Assembly (NCBI GenBank): GCA_002083365.1
Contig: LVWS01000045.1
Coordinates: 62,001-126,000, forward strand
Origin: Nitrospira sp. SG-bin1
Lineage (GTDB): Bacteria > Nitrospirota > Nitrospiria > Nitrospirales > Nitrospiraceae
DNA: 64,000 nucleotides
Direction: 5' to 3'
The position numbers and the translations under genes were made by a program. A model generated the notes under the pieces. It was given only the letters and a program-made list of their open reading frames with translations. It was not told the origin of the DNA and did no database searches. Position 1 is the first letter of the stretch. The number at the start of each line of letters is the position of its first letter. This document shows positions 43,482 to 52,964 of the stretch, piece by piece.

Positions 43482-45278
43482 TTGGACTACCAAGTCTCCG
43501 CGCGTAAATATCGACCCGGTACCTTTGATGACGTGATCGGTCAACCTCATGTCGTCCAGACCCTGACGAACGCGGTCTCGACGAAGCGCATCGCGCATGC
43601 ATATCTCTTTTCCGGTACGCGAGGCGTCGGAAAAACGACTGTCGCGCGGATCCTCGCCAAAGCACTCAATTGTGAACAGGGACCGACAAGTCAACCCTGC
43701 GACATCTGTGAGAATTGCCGCGAGATCGCGCAAGGAAACTCCGTTGACGTCATCGAGATTGATGGTGCGTCCAACACCAGCGTGGACGATGTGCGGGAGA
43801 TCCGCGAGAACGTGAAATTCACGCCGTTCCGTGGTCAGTTTCGAGTCTATATCATCGATGAAGTCCACATGCTCTCAAACTCCGCGTTCAATGCTCTGTT
43901 GAAGACGCTCGAAGAACCACCCGCACATGTGGTCTTCATTTTCGCGACCACGGAGATCCACAAAATCCCTGCAACGATTCTCTCGCGATGTCAGCATTAC
44001 AATTTTCGTCGCCTTGCCAGGACCGAGATCATCGAACGGCTTCGACACGTGGCCGTACAAGATCAGTTGACGCTCGAGGAACGGAGTTTCATGGCTTTGG
44101 CTCGTGCCAGTGAAGGGAGCATGCGAGATGCCCTGAGTTTGCTCGATCAAGCTATTGCCTATGGCGGCAAGGCGATTTGCCACACAGACCTCGAACTGCT
44201 ATTGGGAGCCGTCCCTCAAGAACTGGTGCACGAACTCCTTCGAGCGATCGTGGCCCAAGACAGCCCTACCGCTCTTGCGAGCCTTGCCACTCTGCTTGAC
44301 GGGGGACATGACTTGCGGGCGTTTTGCTCGGAAGTTGTGGAACTGATCCGTAATCTGCTCGTAGCGGCAGTCGTTCCCGGTACGGCCGAGCTGCGTGGCT
44401 TGATTGAAACCTCGGAAGACGACCTGAAACAACTGTTGATGCATGCCAAGGCATTCACTCCAGAACAACTTCAGGAACTGCTGGCCATCTTTATCCAAGC
44501 GGAGGATTCGTTACGATTGAGCAGCCACCCTCGTTTCGTGATGGAAACCGCAGCGGTTCGAGCCACACGACTGCTGCGTCAACGAGAGTCGACGGTGACC
44601 CGCCCGGTACAGACAGCATCGTCTAGCCAAAAACCATCACCTGAACCAGAAGGACGCAAGACTGCTTCTGCAACCCCTTCCGCTCCTCCCTCACGCCAGA
44701 GCACACCTGCCGTGTCTAGGCCAGTCTCTCCACCCGTTCAAACGTCAGCGGTAGGAACGGATGACAGGCCGATGATTTCAGCCGAACTGCCTCCCTCTCC
44801 CCCAACCGCAACGATGATAGTCAGTCCGATTACCATGCCCGCCACAACCGACGACTCACAACCGTCGTTGCATTGGGACTCAGTGCAAGAAGAAATCGCC
44901 TCTTCCTTTCCAAATATTGCCCCCTTCCTCGAATCCGGTCGGTTTGTTGGAATAGAAGGTGGCGTGGTGACCATCGGGTTTCCCAAACAAGCCACTGTGG
45001 CCAGAGCCAGACTTGAGAAACAAGAAAACCTTCTGGTGTTATCAAAATTGTGTGAACAACAGCTAGGGCATCCGATACGTGTCCGCATCGCCGAGCTGAC
45101 AGACACCGATCCACCGGGGCCGACGATGGCTCAAGCGAGAGCGGCCAAGGAACAAGAACAACGGTTGGTATTATTCGAACGTGCGAAAGCGAACCCGACG
45201 GTGAAGCAGGCTCTTGAGATATTCGGCGCCGAATTGGCGGAGGTCCGCACTATCGCACAGCAGGAGGCAAGCGAATGA
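43482..45278 (+). CDS. dnaX: DNA polymerase III subunit gamma/tau
   Basis: 598 residues from a TTG start; no ATG in frame fits the family start 'YQVSARKYRPGTFDDVIGQ'. Walker A 'SGTRGVGKTT', a four-cysteine zinc site ('CDICENC' with an earlier Cys), 'IIDEVHMLS' and arginine finger 'ATILSRC' show the clamp-loader ATPase. A Pro/Ser-rich linker (about 370-450) leads to a C-terminal domain of about 140 residues. I see no A-AAA-AAG-type slippage site, so a separate gamma form is not evident. It overlaps ybaB by four bases. Confidence 0.95.
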   Translation: MDYQVSARKYRPGTFDDVIGQPHVVQTLTNAVSTKRIAHAYLFSGTRGVGKTTVARILAKALNCEQGPTSQPCDICENCREIAQGNSVDVIEIDGASNTSVDDVREIRENVKFTPFRGQFRVYIIDEVHMLSNSAFNALLKTLEEPPAHVVFIFATTEIHKIPATILSRCQHYNFRRLARTEIIERLRHVAVQDQLTLEERSFMALARASEGSMRDALSLLDQAIAYGGKAICHTDLELLLGAVPQELVHELLRAIVAQDSPTALASLATLLDGGHDLRAFCSEVVELIRNLLVAAVVPGTAELRGLIETSEDDLKQLLMHAKAFTPEQLQELLAIFIQAEDSLRLSSHPRFVMETAAVRATRLLRQRESTVTRPVQTASSSQKPSPEPEGRKTASATPSAPPSRQSTPAVSRPVSPPVQTSAVGTDDRPMISAELPPSPPTATMIVSPITMPATTDDSQPSLHWDSVQEEIASSFPNIAPFLESGRFVGIEGGVVTIGFPKQATVARARLEKQENLLVLSKLCEQQLGHPIRVRIAELTDTDPPGPTMAQARAAKEQEQRLVLFERAKANPTVKQALEIFGAELAEVRTIAQQEASE

Positions 45279-45598
45279 AAAATCCTTTCGGCAACATGAG
45301 CAACATCCTTAAGCAAGCCCAAGCCATGCAAGAACAAATGGCCAAGCTCCAGGAGCAAGCAGCGTCAAAAACCGTCAGCGGGACGGCCGGTGGAGGGATC
45401 GTCACCGTCACAGCGAATGGAGCGATGCAGATCGTCAGCGTGGTGGTCGATCCCGAGGTGGTCAAGGGCGGCGACGTGGACATGCTCCAGGATCTGGTGG
45501 TGGCCGCGACGAACGAAGCGCTTCGCAAAGCCAAAGAATTGATGGAAGGGGAAATGAAAGCGCTGACAGGCGGGATGAAAATTCCGGGTCTGTTTTAA
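45275..45598 (+). CDS. YbaB/EbfC nucleoid-associated protein
   Basis: 107 residues. 'LKQAQAMQEQMAKLQEQA' is the helical start typical of the family, with 'GGGIVTVTANG' and 'LVVAATNEALRKAKEL' following. It binds DNA as a dimer. It lies in the widespread dnaX-ybaB-recR operon: AGGAGG is inside the end of dnaX, and its ATG overlaps the dnaX stop. Confidence 0.95.
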   Translation: MKNPFGNMSNILKQAQAMQEQMAKLQEQAASKTVSGTAGGGIVTVTANGAMQIVSVVVDPEVVKGGDVDMLQDLVVAATNEALRKAKELMEGEMKALTGGMKIPGLF

Positions 45599-45600
45599 CG

Positions 45601-46203
45601 ATGGCCGTCGATCAACAGGGCTTGCTCGCGAGACTGATCAAGGAACTGGTCCGCCTCCCAGGGATCGGCCACAAAAGCGCCCAGCGGTTGGCTTTTCATC
45701 TTATGAAGGCCGAACGGGAGGATGCCTTGCGGCTCGCGGATACTATTCGTGCGGTAAAGGATGGATTGGCATTTTGCAGACAATGTCGCAACATCGCCGA
45801 AGCGGACTTATGTGAGTTTTGTCTCGACCCGAAACGCGATCGGACGAAGATCTTCGTCGTCGAAGAACCAAGCACGCTGTATGCCGTCGAACGGGCAGGC
45901 GCCTATCGCGGACTCTATCACGTCTTGCTGGGCGCGCTCTCCCCGCTGGACGGGATAGGTCCCGGAGACATCAAAGCGGATGAGCTTGTAGAGCGCGTGA
46001 AACTGGGCGGGGTCGAAGAAATTATTCTCGCGACGAACCCCACCATTGAGGGAGAAGCCACGGCGATCTATCTGACACGGTTGCTCAAGCCCTTCGGGGT
46101 CCGTGTTTCTCGAATTGCTTACGGAATTCCCGTCGGCATGGACATTGAGTATGCAGATGAGGTGACGTTGCTGAAATCGATCGAAGGTCGGCGGGATTTA
46201 TAA
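45601..46203 (+). CDS. recR: Recombination mediator RecR
   Basis: 200 residues, the usual length. Helix-hairpin-helix 'LPGIGHKSAQRLAFHL', zinc finger 'CRQCRNIAEADLCEFC' and Toprim domain from 'IFVVEEPSTLYAVERAG' onward, ending with 'RVSRIAYGIPVGMDIEYAD'. It acts with RecO/RecF to load RecA on gaps. It starts two bases after ybaB. Confidence 0.97.
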   Translation: MAVDQQGLLARLIKELVRLPGIGHKSAQRLAFHLMKAEREDALRLADTIRAVKDGLAFCRQCRNIAEADLCEFCLDPKRDRTKIFVVEEPSTLYAVERAGAYRGLYHVLLGALSPLDGIGPGDIKADELVERVKLGGVEEIILATNPTIEGEATAIYLTRLLKPFGVRVSRIAYGIPVGMDIEYADEVTLLKSIEGRRDL

Positions 46204-46229
46204 ACGAATGTGGGAAAGTTTCCGCCTCG

Positions 46230-46258
46230 TTGACCCCTCTCAACCGGATTGGTATAGT
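46230..46258 (+). promoter_or_regulatory. Sigma70-type promoter for the DksA-family gene
   Basis: TTGACC (46230-46235) and TATAGT (46253-46258) with a 17-base spacer, about 33 bases before the ATG at 46291. The gene therefore appears separate from dnaX-ybaB-recR. Confidence 0.65.
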
Positions 46259-46290
46259 TCCATGTTTTTCTTACACTCAGAATTCTAGCC

Positions 46291-46740
46291 ATGAAGAGAC
46301 GCCGTTCCGGCACACCCATTCCCTCGACAAAGTCCTCCAGTCCGGCACGTGCAAAACGTCCGGCAAACAAGTCGAAAGGCGGAACTCGGAACGCCAAATA
46401 CCCCGACATCCGCCGTGATCTCGAACGTCAACGCGCGGCCATCCTCTCTGACGTTGGGGAAGTCTTGACCCATCGAGGCGACCTCGAGGCATTTCCCGAC
46501 GTCAGTGACCAAGCCTCCGCTGAAGTCGACCAGAATTTTTCCATGCGAATTCGGGAACGCGAACGGAAACTGCTGAAGAAAATCGACGAAGCCCTGGAGC
46601 GGATGGACGCCGCCACCTACGGGACATGCGAACGCTGCGGCGGAGACATCCCTTACAAGCGGCTTAAAGCCCGCCCGGTCACCACTTTCTGTATCGAATG
46701 CAAAACCCTTCAAGAGCAGGAAGAGCAAGCTCGAGGCTGA
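46291..46740 (+). CDS. DksA/TraR-type zinc finger protein
   Basis: 149 residues. A basic, low-complexity N-terminus (about 40 residues) precedes a helical coiled-coil region ('RRDLERQRAAILSDVGEVL', 'ERERKLLKKIDEALERMD') and a C4 zinc finger (CERCGG ... CIEC). DksA-like proteins enter the RNA polymerase secondary channel and alter promoter kinetics. The tip of the coiled coil has no obvious DxxDxA motif, so it may be a relative rather than true DksA. It is convergent with the TPR lipoprotein. Confidence 0.85.
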   Translation: MKRRRSGTPIPSTKSSSPARAKRPANKSKGGTRNAKYPDIRRDLERQRAAILSDVGEVLTHRGDLEAFPDVSDQASAEVDQNFSMRIRERERKLLKKIDEALERMDAATYGTCERCGGDIPYKRLKARPVTTFCIECKTLQEQEEQARG

Positions 46741-46794
46741 GGTCTTCTGCTCGCGGGATCGAACGCGCAAAGATACTCACGACAGAAGCCGAGA

Positions 46795-47943
46795 CTACTG
46801 CTTCAAGGCCTTGACCCGATCCTTGGCATACGCAACACGAGCTTCCTCTTCGGGGATTCCTTCCACAAGGGCGAGATAGGTTTCGTACTCGGAGATGGCG
46901 CGTTTAGGGTTCGTGCTTTCAGAAGCTTCGGCCAAATTGAATCGGGCGAGAGCATAGTTGGGGCGCAGGGTCACCGCTTTTTCAAACAAGCGTATGCCGG
47001 CAGCTCTGTCCCCGAGTTTGACCTGGACGGTGCCGAGATTGTTCAAAACTTCCGGAGTATTGGGCCTCAGGGCCAGTGATTGTTGCAATTCCGCTTTCGC
47101 CTTTTCAAATTGTCCCTTCACCAGCCATGTGACTCCAAGTTTGTGCCGTGCTTCGGCCAGCCATACTTGATTTGTGAATCCACTGGCAATCGCTTTTTGA
47201 TACGCATCGGCCGCGACATCATAGTTCTTGTCACCGCAATAGGCGAGCTGAGCGGCTTGGCCACGAGCGAATTGCTGCAAAGACGAAAACGGTTCTTTAT
47301 CCTCGGTTCCCTGGCTCTCCATTTTCTGCCCCCCCTTACCGCCCGCCGGATTGCGAAGCCGATCGAGGAACTCTCGTCGGTACGGAGAGAAGAGCCGTAC
47401 ATAAGGATCAATGGTGAACGAGGCCTGGAGCAGCACCGGGTGCTCGTTCAGACCGATAACGAGATACTGGGTCGTACTTTTTTCGTCTCCAGTTTCCAGG
47501 AGCGCGCTGCTTTCCATATTTGTTCTTGTTTCCAATTGAGCCACGTTCAAATAGAACTCCACGGAGGGTTTCAACTGGGAGAGCGTGCGCCGGAGCACAG
47601 GATAGGGGTCGAGATCCAGTCCTTTTGGGAACGTAAACAGCGCTCCAACTAAGACACCATCCTCGTCAAAAAAATAAGACTCTTCTCCGTGTGATGCACT
47701 GTTGTTCAATGGAATCGTGAGTTCCTGGCCGCTTCCCCAATCCTTCGAGGTGTGGGATACGATGGGATGTTTTTTCAGGAATTCCACCTGACGCTCACAC
47801 AGTGCCGCTGAGCCCAGCAGGACCAGGTCGCTTTTGGAGGGGGGAAGCGGAGGTTTGATGGGAGCCGCTGAACCGCTACACCCGATCACTAGACCCACAC
47901 CAATAGTGAGGTAGGCCAAAGATATGTACCGGAGGAAATCCAT
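46795..47943 (-). CDS. TPR-repeat lipoprotein
   Basis: 382 residues. An N-terminal lipoprotein signal ends at the lipobox 'VIGC'. The middle part (about 40-220) has no recognised domain. Residues about 245-370 form tetratricopeptide repeats ('AEARHKLGVTWLVKGQFEKAKAEL', 'PEVLNNLGTVQVKLGDRAAGIRLF', 'ALARFNLAEAS'), which suggests a protein-binding scaffold at a membrane facing the periplasm. No ligand or partner can be named. Confidence 0.75.
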   Translation of the reverse strand: MDFLRYISLAYLTIGVGLVIGCSGSAAPIKPPLPPSKSDLVLLGSAALCERQVEFLKKHPIVSHTSKDWGSGQELTIPLNNSASHGEESYFFDEDGVLVGALFTFPKGLDLDPYPVLRRTLSQLKPSVEFYLNVAQLETRTNMESSALLETGDEKSTTQYLVIGLNEHPVLLQASFTIDPYVRLFSPYRREFLDRLRNPAGGKGGQKMESQGTEDKEPFSSLQQFARGQAAQLAYCGDKNYDVAADAYQKAIASGFTNQVWLAEARHKLGVTWLVKGQFEKAKAELQQSLALRPNTPEVLNNLGTVQVKLGDRAAGIRLFEKAVTLRPNYALARFNLAEASESTNPKRAISEYETYLALVEGIPEEEARVAYAKDRVKALKQ

Positions 47944-48011
47944 AGAACAATCCTGAACTGCGTATCACCGAACAATACACGATTTGAGGGGAGCATCGCG
48001 AAGAGGAAATG

Positions 48012-48042
48012 AAAAGGCCCGCTCTTGGGAAAGAGCGGGCCC
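48012..48042 (-). terminator. Rho-independent terminator after the small lipoprotein gene
   Basis: An 11-base-pair stem (GGCCCGCTCTT / AAGAGCGGGCC, loop GGGA), followed on the minus strand by TTTTCATTT, stands 27 bases after the lipoprotein stop codon. Confidence 0.85.
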
Positions 48043-48068
48043 TCGCTGGACCGCGAGAATGACCAGAA

Positions 48069-48410
48069 CTACCGTCGTTGAGCGTTCACCATATTGTCTT
48101 CAGCCGTATAGCCTGAGAGATAAGCGAATCCGCTGGCTAGCGTGTAGATTGGACGATTGATCCCATAATCGAACGCATGACCGATCGGATTGGCAACGAA
48201 ACCCAGCCAGCGAAGAGGGTGATCATTGACAGCCGAACCCGCGGCGGGGTCCGAGTAGACTAGTGCGGTGCTGTCCAGAATGTTATAGATGCTAGTCGGA
48301 GGCGTATATTCCTTGGCATCGACACTTGCGCCTTGTTGGTGCGTCGTGCTGCAGCCCATAGCGACCATCGCCAGCATCATGACACCGATAACAGTCAGCC
48401 TGACTTTCAT
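48069..48410 (-). CDS. Small lipoprotein of unknown function
   Basis: 113 residues. A signal peptide with lipobox 'VAMGC' (Cys at about 20) precedes a mature part containing 'SAVNDHPLRWLGFVANPIGHAFDYGINRPIYTLASGFAYLSGY'. The family is not recognised. AGGTG precedes the ATG by five bases. It has its own terminator, so it is a single-gene unit. It is possibly distantly related to the exported protein at 34623-35003. Confidence 0.7.
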   Translation of the reverse strand: MKVRLTVIGVMMLAMVAMGCSTTHQQGASVDAKEYTPPTSIYNILDSTALVYSDPAAGSAVNDHPLRWLGFVANPIGHAFDYGINRPIYTLASGFAYLSGYTAEDNMVNAQRR

Positions 48411-48572
48411 AACAGCACCTCGCTAGATTTTGGTTCTGTCTCACTTACAAACCTGTCTCTCCTACCAAAACAATGAGAAGTGTAGCCGATATCCTTGGTT
48501 CTGTCCAAGATTTCGACTTTGTGAGGAGATCCCAATCAGCTAACAGAAACAGCGAGGTTCCAAAAGGGAGCA

Positions 48573-48647
48573 TGGTGGGCGATACAGGTATCGAACCTGT
48601 GGCCTCTTCCGTGTGAAGGAAGCGCTCTACCACTGAGCTAATCGCCC
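48573..48647 (-). tRNA. tRNA-Val (anticodon CAC)
   Basis: Reverse-strand cloverleaf: acceptor GGGCGAT pairs with ATCGCCC, D-arm AGCTCAGTGGTAGAGC, anticodon stem CTTCC/GGAAG with loop TTCACAC giving CAC, T-arm GGTTCGATACC and encoded CCA. Confidence 0.95.
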
Positions 48648-48763
48648 AACCGGGGTAGAGTCTAGCATGGGGTTTCGGCATGGTTCAACGTTGTCTCTCT
48701 CCTTGACTTCACCGAAAGATGGTTTTTAGAATGAACGCCTTTCACTCAAAGGAATGTTCGATC

Positions 48764-50080
48764 ATGAGAGACGATGTGGTCATCGTGGGTGGAGGTCTGG
48801 CTGGCTCCGAAGCCGCCTGGCAAGCGGCGAATCGCGGCGCCAAGGTCACGCTCTACGAGATGCGCCCGAAAGAAATGACGAAGGCGCACAAGACGGGACA
48901 TTTGGCCGAACTCGTCTGTTCAAATTCGCTGGGATCCTTGGACCCGCTGAATGCACCGGGCATACTCAAAGAAGAGATGCGTCGACTGAATTCGCTGATC
49001 ATATCCGCCGCAGAGCAGGCCCGTGTTCCGGCCGGATCGGCGCTGGCGGTGGACCGTGATCAGTTTTCGTTGCACATCACCCATGCCTTGGAAGGACATC
49101 CACGCATCAGAATTCTTCATGAGGAAATCTCCGACATTCCAACGGACTGCCTCTGTATCATCGCAACGGGACCGTTGACCTCCGATAAGCTGTCTCAAGC
49201 CATTCGTGCTGCAACGCAATCCCAACATTTGTATTTCTATGACGCCATTTCGCCCATCGTCGATGCGGACTCGATCAACATGAACGTGGTCTTTCGTGCC
49301 TCGCGCTACGACAAGGGTGGAGATGATTATTTGAATTGTCCCATGACGGCAGAACAGTACACTGCCTTTTATGATGCCCTGATGGCCGCAGAAAAAGTAC
49401 AGCCGAAGGAATTTGAAAAGACACCGTATTTCGAGGCCTGTGTGCCGATCGAAGTGCTAGCCGAGCGCGGCCGCCAGACGATGCAATTTGGTCCGCTCAA
49501 GCCGGTGGGCCTCAAAGATCCACGAACCGGGTTCGAGCCCGCCGCAGTCGTGCAACTACGCACAGAAAACATCCATCGCACCTGTTACAATTTGGTCGGC
49601 TTTCAGACCAAACTGACCTATCCCGAACAGAAGCGCGTCTTTCGGATGATTCCAGGCCTCGAACAGGCGGAGTTTCTTAGATATGGAAGCCTCCATCGCA
49701 ATACCTTCATTAACTCCCCACAGCTCCTGTTGAACACCTTGCAGTTCAAAGCTCGCGGCACGCTTTTTTTTGCCGGGCAGCTCGTCGGCGTGGAAGGCTA
49801 TACCGAATCGGCGGCCATGGGAGGCCTGGCCGGGATCAACGCTGCGCGAGCTTTGGCGGGGGAACCGTTGATCACACCTCCTCCCACAAGCGCGCATGGC
49901 TGCTTGGTTTCCCATATCGCCGCCTCGGATCCTCGCCATTTCCAACCGATGAATACGAATTTCGGTTTATTTCCACCTTTGTCGCCACCCCCCAAAGACA
50001 AAGAGAAGAAGCGTCGCGCGTTGAGCCAGCGAGCGCTTGAGGATTTCGACGCATGGAAGATGCGATCAAGACTTTCCTAA
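48764..50080 (+). CDS. trmFO: Folate-dependent tRNA uridine-54 methyltransferase
   Basis: 438 residues from the ATG at 48764 ('[18 protein letters not shown]'); in-frame ATGs at 48719 and 48731 precede it, but the FAD-binding fold normally starts here, and AAAGGA lies upstream. '[14 protein letters not shown]' and '[19 protein letters not shown]' are TrmFO signatures. It uses methylenetetrahydrofolate and FAD to make ribothymidine in the tRNA T-loop. It overlaps xerC by 28 bases and begins the trmFO-xerC-hslV-hslU operon known from Firmicutes and other phyla. Confidence 0.95.
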   Translation: MRDDVVIVGGGLAGSEAAWQAANRGAKVTLYEMRPKEMTKAHKTGHLAELVCSNSLGSLDPLNAPGILKEEMRRLNSLIISAAEQARVPAGSALAVDRDQFSLHITHALEGHPRIRILHEEISDIPTDCLCIIATGPLTSDKLSQAIRAATQSQHLYFYDAISPIVDADSINMNVVFRASRYDKGGDDYLNCPMTAEQYTAFYDALMAAEKVQPKEFEKTPYFEACVPIEVLAERGRQTMQFGPLKPVGLKDPRTGFEPAAVVQLRTENIHRTCYNLVGFQTKLTYPEQKRVFRMIPGLEQAEFLRYGSLHRNTFINSPQLLLNTLQFKARGTLFFAGQLVGVEGYTESAAMGGLAGINAARALAGEPLITPPPTSAHGCLVSHIAASDPRHFQPMNTNFGLFPPLSPPPKDKEKKRRALSQRALEDFDAWKMRSRLS

Positions 50081-50994
50081 TGCAGCTCCAGGTCGAACGC
50101 AACGCCTCACACGAGACGATTCGCAATTACCGATCCGACCTGCATCAGCTGGAGAAGTTCCTTCAAGGAACCCGACAAGACACCTCACCTATTCACATCG
50201 ATACGATCACCGGCGACGATATTCGTGCGTACCTACACGACCTGGATCGACGAGGTGAGAAAGTTTCATCTTTGGCCAGAAAGTTGGCTTGCCTGCGAAG
50301 TTTTTTTCGATTTCTCATTCGTGAGGGGCATCTCCGTAACAACCCCACGGAAAACCTGCGAAGCCCCAAGGTACCAAAGCCACTTCCACGTGTGTTGACC
50401 AAGGACGATGCAGCAGCGCTCATGGAGTTTCCGGTGGGACAATCGCCTCTCTCTTTGCGCGATCGTGCCATGCTGGAAACAATGTATTCGACCGGTGCTC
50501 GGGTGAGTGAGGTCGTGGGGATCAATCTTGATGACTTGAACGAGCCGGACGGCATCGTGTGTCTGAGAGGAAAGGGCCGCAAGGAGCGGATGGTTCCCAT
50601 CGGAGATATGGCGCTTCTCGCGATCCGAGAGTATCGCAAGTCCTTGAAACCGACGATCGGCAGCAGTCATCTGTCGTCTCCGCTGTTCTTGAATCATCGT
50701 GGGGATCGGATCACGACGAGAAGCGTGGCTCGAATGGTTTCTCGATACTCCAGCCGTCTCGCGAGCGGAGCGGTCAGTCCCCACGCGTTGCGGCACTCCT
50801 ATGCAACTCATCTCCTCGATGAGGGCGCAGACCTACGGTCCATACAGGAAATGCTCGGCCACGCGTCGCTGAGTACGACACAAAAATATACCCACTTGGC
50901 AATGGATCAACTCGTCGCGGTGTACGACCACGCCCATCCGCGAGCGCGGGCGGCGACACGTTCTTCGTCAGGAAAGGACCGGAAATCGTCATGA
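50053..50994 (+). CDS. xerC: Tyrosine recombinase XerC-type
   Basis: 313 residues. An N-terminal SAM-like core-binding domain ('[25 protein letters not shown]') precedes a catalytic domain with Arg in '[11 protein letters not shown]', Lys in '[11 protein letters not shown]', '[12 protein letters not shown]', His in '[11 protein letters not shown]' and nucleophile Tyr in 'KYTHLA'. It resolves chromosome dimers at dif sites with a partner Xer protein. Its start lies inside trmFO, and its stop overlaps hslV by four bases. It is a housekeeping recombinase, not an element integrase. Confidence 0.93.
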   Translation: MEDAIKTFLMQLQVERNASHETIRNYRSDLHQLEKFLQGTRQDTSPIHIDTITGDDIRAYLHDLDRRGEKVSSLARKLACLRSFFRFLIREGHLRNNPTENLRSPKVPKPLPRVLTKDDAAALMEFPVGQSPLSLRDRAMLETMYSTGARVSEVVGINLDDLNEPDGIVCLRGKGRKERMVPIGDMALLAIREYRKSLKPTIGSSHLSSPLFLNHRGDRITTRSVARMVSRYSSRLASGAVSPHALRHSYATHLLDEGADLRSIQEMLGHASLSTTQKYTHLAMDQLVAVYDHAHPRARAATRSSSGKDRKSS

Positions 50995-51527
50995 CCATTC
51001 GATCGACCACCATCCTATGCGTCCGGCGCAACGGTCGAGTTGCCATGGGCTGCGACGGTCAGGTGACCGTTGGAACCACGGTGATGAAGCACAATGCCAA
51101 GAAGCTCCGACGCTTGCATCATGACCAAGTGCTGGCGGGATTTGCCGGCGCCACGGCCGACGCGTTTACGTTGTTCGAGAAATTCGAGAGCAAGTTGGAG
51201 GAGTATCGGGGCAACCTCACGAGAGCCGCGGTCGAACTGGCGAAAGACTGGCGCACCGACCGGGTGCTTCGACGATTGGAGGCGCTGCTCGCCGTTGCGG
51301 GGCGGGACCAGTCGTTCATCATTTCTGGGACCGGCGATGTGGTCGAACCGGAAGACGGCATTCTCGCCATCGGCTCCGGTGGGCCTTATGCGCTGGCAGC
51401 GGCTCGCGGGCTCTTACGCCACTCCCAGCTCGAAGCTCCGGTCATCGTCACGGAAGCCATGAATATCGCCGGGTCTATTGACATCTATACCAACCAACAG
51501 ATTACTGTTGAAGAACTCCAAGGATAA
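50991..51527 (+). CDS. hslV: ATP-dependent protease subunit HslV
   Basis: 178 residues. '[23 protein letters not shown]' marks the proteasome-like beta fold. The catalytic threonine aligns with Thr6, preceded by a short MTIRS propeptide that must be removed; in E. coli only the initiator Met is removed. It forms the proteolytic double ring served by HslU, which follows after six bases. The ATG overlaps the xerC stop. Confidence 0.95.
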   Translation: MTIRSTTILCVRRNGRVAMGCDGQVTVGTTVMKHNAKKLRRLHHDQVLAGFAGATADAFTLFEKFESKLEEYRGNLTRAAVELAKDWRTDRVLRRLEALLAVAGRDQSFIISGTGDVVEPEDGILAIGSGGPYALAAARGLLRHSQLEAPVIVTEAMNIAGSIDIYTNQQITVEELQG

Positions 51528-51533
51528 CGCACG

Positions 51534-52934
51534 ATGATGAAGCCGCTTGCGAGCGACGCCGAACCGCTCAATCTCAACAGTCTCACGCCGCGTCAGATCG
51601 TCGAAGAACTGAATCGCTACGTCATTGGACAAAAGGACGCGAAACGAATGGTCGCCATCGCCCTTCGCAACCGCTGGCGCCGTCAGCAACTGTCGCCCGA
51701 TCTCCGGGATGAGGTCATGCCGAAGAACATCATCATGATCGGGCCGACCGGCGTGGGCAAGACGGAGATCGCGCGGCGGCTTGCCAAGTTGGCCGAAGCC
51801 CCCTTCATCAAGGTCGAAGCGTCGAAGTTCACCGAGGTCGGTTACGTCGGACGTGATGTGGAATCGATCATTCGTGACTTGACCGAACTGGCCATCAACA
51901 TGGTCAAGACCCAACGGTTGGCCTCCGTTCAGCAGAAGGCGGAACAACAAGGCGAGGAACGATTGCTCGATTTGCTCCTGCCGCCGCCTCCCCCTCGCCC
52001 GGGCTTTGTGGACAGCACGAGCGAGCCTGCGGCTCAGACCCCTCACGATTCCCACGACACGACGCGATCGAAACTGCGTCTGCAGCTGCGCGAAGGGAAG
52101 CTGGATGAGCGAACCGTGGAGATGGAAGTCAAAGAGCGAGGACTTCCGGTGGGCGTCATCTCCAACGTGGGCGGCCTGGACGACCTCGAGAGCAATCTTC
52201 GTGACATGCTGGGCGGGATGTTCCAGGGCAAGAAGAAGAAACGGGTGATGAAGGTGCCCGAAGCGCTCAAACACCTGACGCAGGAAGAGGCGCAGAAACT
52301 GATCGACATGGATGACGCCACACGGGAGGCCATCACCAAGGTGGAACAGACCGGCATTGTGTTTCTCGACGAGATCGATAAGATCGCCGGCCGTGAGCGC
52401 ACCATGGGGCCCGATGTATCCCGAGAGGGTGTCCAGCGCGATCTCCTTCCCATCGTGGAAGGCTGTACGGTCAACACCAAGCATGGCCCCGTCGTGACGG
52501 ATCACATCCTGTTCATCGCCGCCGGAGCGTTTCATGTCGCAAAGCCGTCCGATCTGATCCCGGAGCTTCAAGGTCGATTTCCGATCCGTGTCGAACTCAG
52601 TCCGTTGTCCAAGGAGGATTTCGTGCGCATCCTGACGGAACCGAAAGGCGCCTTGGTCCGGCAGTATCAGGCTTTGCTGGCCACCGAAGGGCTCGCCATT
52701 GAGTTCACCAAGGACGGCCTGGAAGAGGTCGCCGAGGTAGCGGTGCAGGTAAATGAACGGACCGAGAACATCGGTGCGCGTCGCCTGTTCACCATCATGG
52801 AACGGTTACTTGAAGACATTTCTTTCGAGGGACCAGGCTGGCCCGACAAACGGATCAACATTACTGCGACGTACGTCCGGGACCGGTTGAAAGATATCGT
52901 GAAGGACCAGGATCTGAGCCGGTATATTTTGTAA
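51534..52934 (+). CDS. hslU: ATP-dependent protease ATPase subunit HslU
   Basis: 466 residues. Walker A 'GPTGVGKTE', pore motif in '[11 protein letters not shown]', a long intermediate I-domain (about 110-245), Walker B '[10 protein letters not shown]' and sensor-2 '[19 protein letters not shown]' are seen. The C-terminus 'DQDLSRYIL' matches the tail that inserts between HslV subunits. It unfolds substrates for HslV. Two adjacent ATGs make the start uncertain by one residue. Confidence 0.97.
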   Translation: MMKPLASDAEPLNLNSLTPRQIVEELNRYVIGQKDAKRMVAIALRNRWRRQQLSPDLRDEVMPKNIIMIGPTGVGKTEIARRLAKLAEAPFIKVEASKFTEVGYVGRDVESIIRDLTELAINMVKTQRLASVQQKAEQQGEERLLDLLLPPPPPRPGFVDSTSEPAAQTPHDSHDTTRSKLRLQLREGKLDERTVEMEVKERGLPVGVISNVGGLDDLESNLRDMLGGMFQGKKKKRVMKVPEALKHLTQEEAQKLIDMDDATREAITKVEQTGIVFLDEIDKIAGRERTMGPDVSREGVQRDLLPIVEGCTVNTKHGPVVTDHILFIAAGAFHVAKPSDLIPELQGRFPIRVELSPLSKEDFVRILTEPKGALVRQYQALLATEGLAIEFTKDGLEEVAEVAVQVNERTENIGARRLFTIMERLLEDISFEGPGWPDKRINITATYVRDRLKDIVKDQDLSRYIL

Positions 52935-52964
52935 GGGTCCGGCGGTGGTCGCCGGAAGTTCAGC

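Noticed and set aside
44600..44700. Possible programmed frameshift site in dnaX giving a short gamma form
   Set aside because: The only A-run there is five bases without the A-AAA-AAG pattern or an obvious stem-loop after it.
48445..48681. Minus-strand frame of 78 residues near 48.5 kb
   Set aside because: Translation of the tRNA-Val gene ('VVERFLHTEEATGSIPVSP'), not a protein.
50053..50994. Tyrosine recombinase as a sign of an integrated element
   Set aside because: It sits in the conserved trmFO-xerC-hslVU operon and has XerC features, so it is a housekeeping gene.
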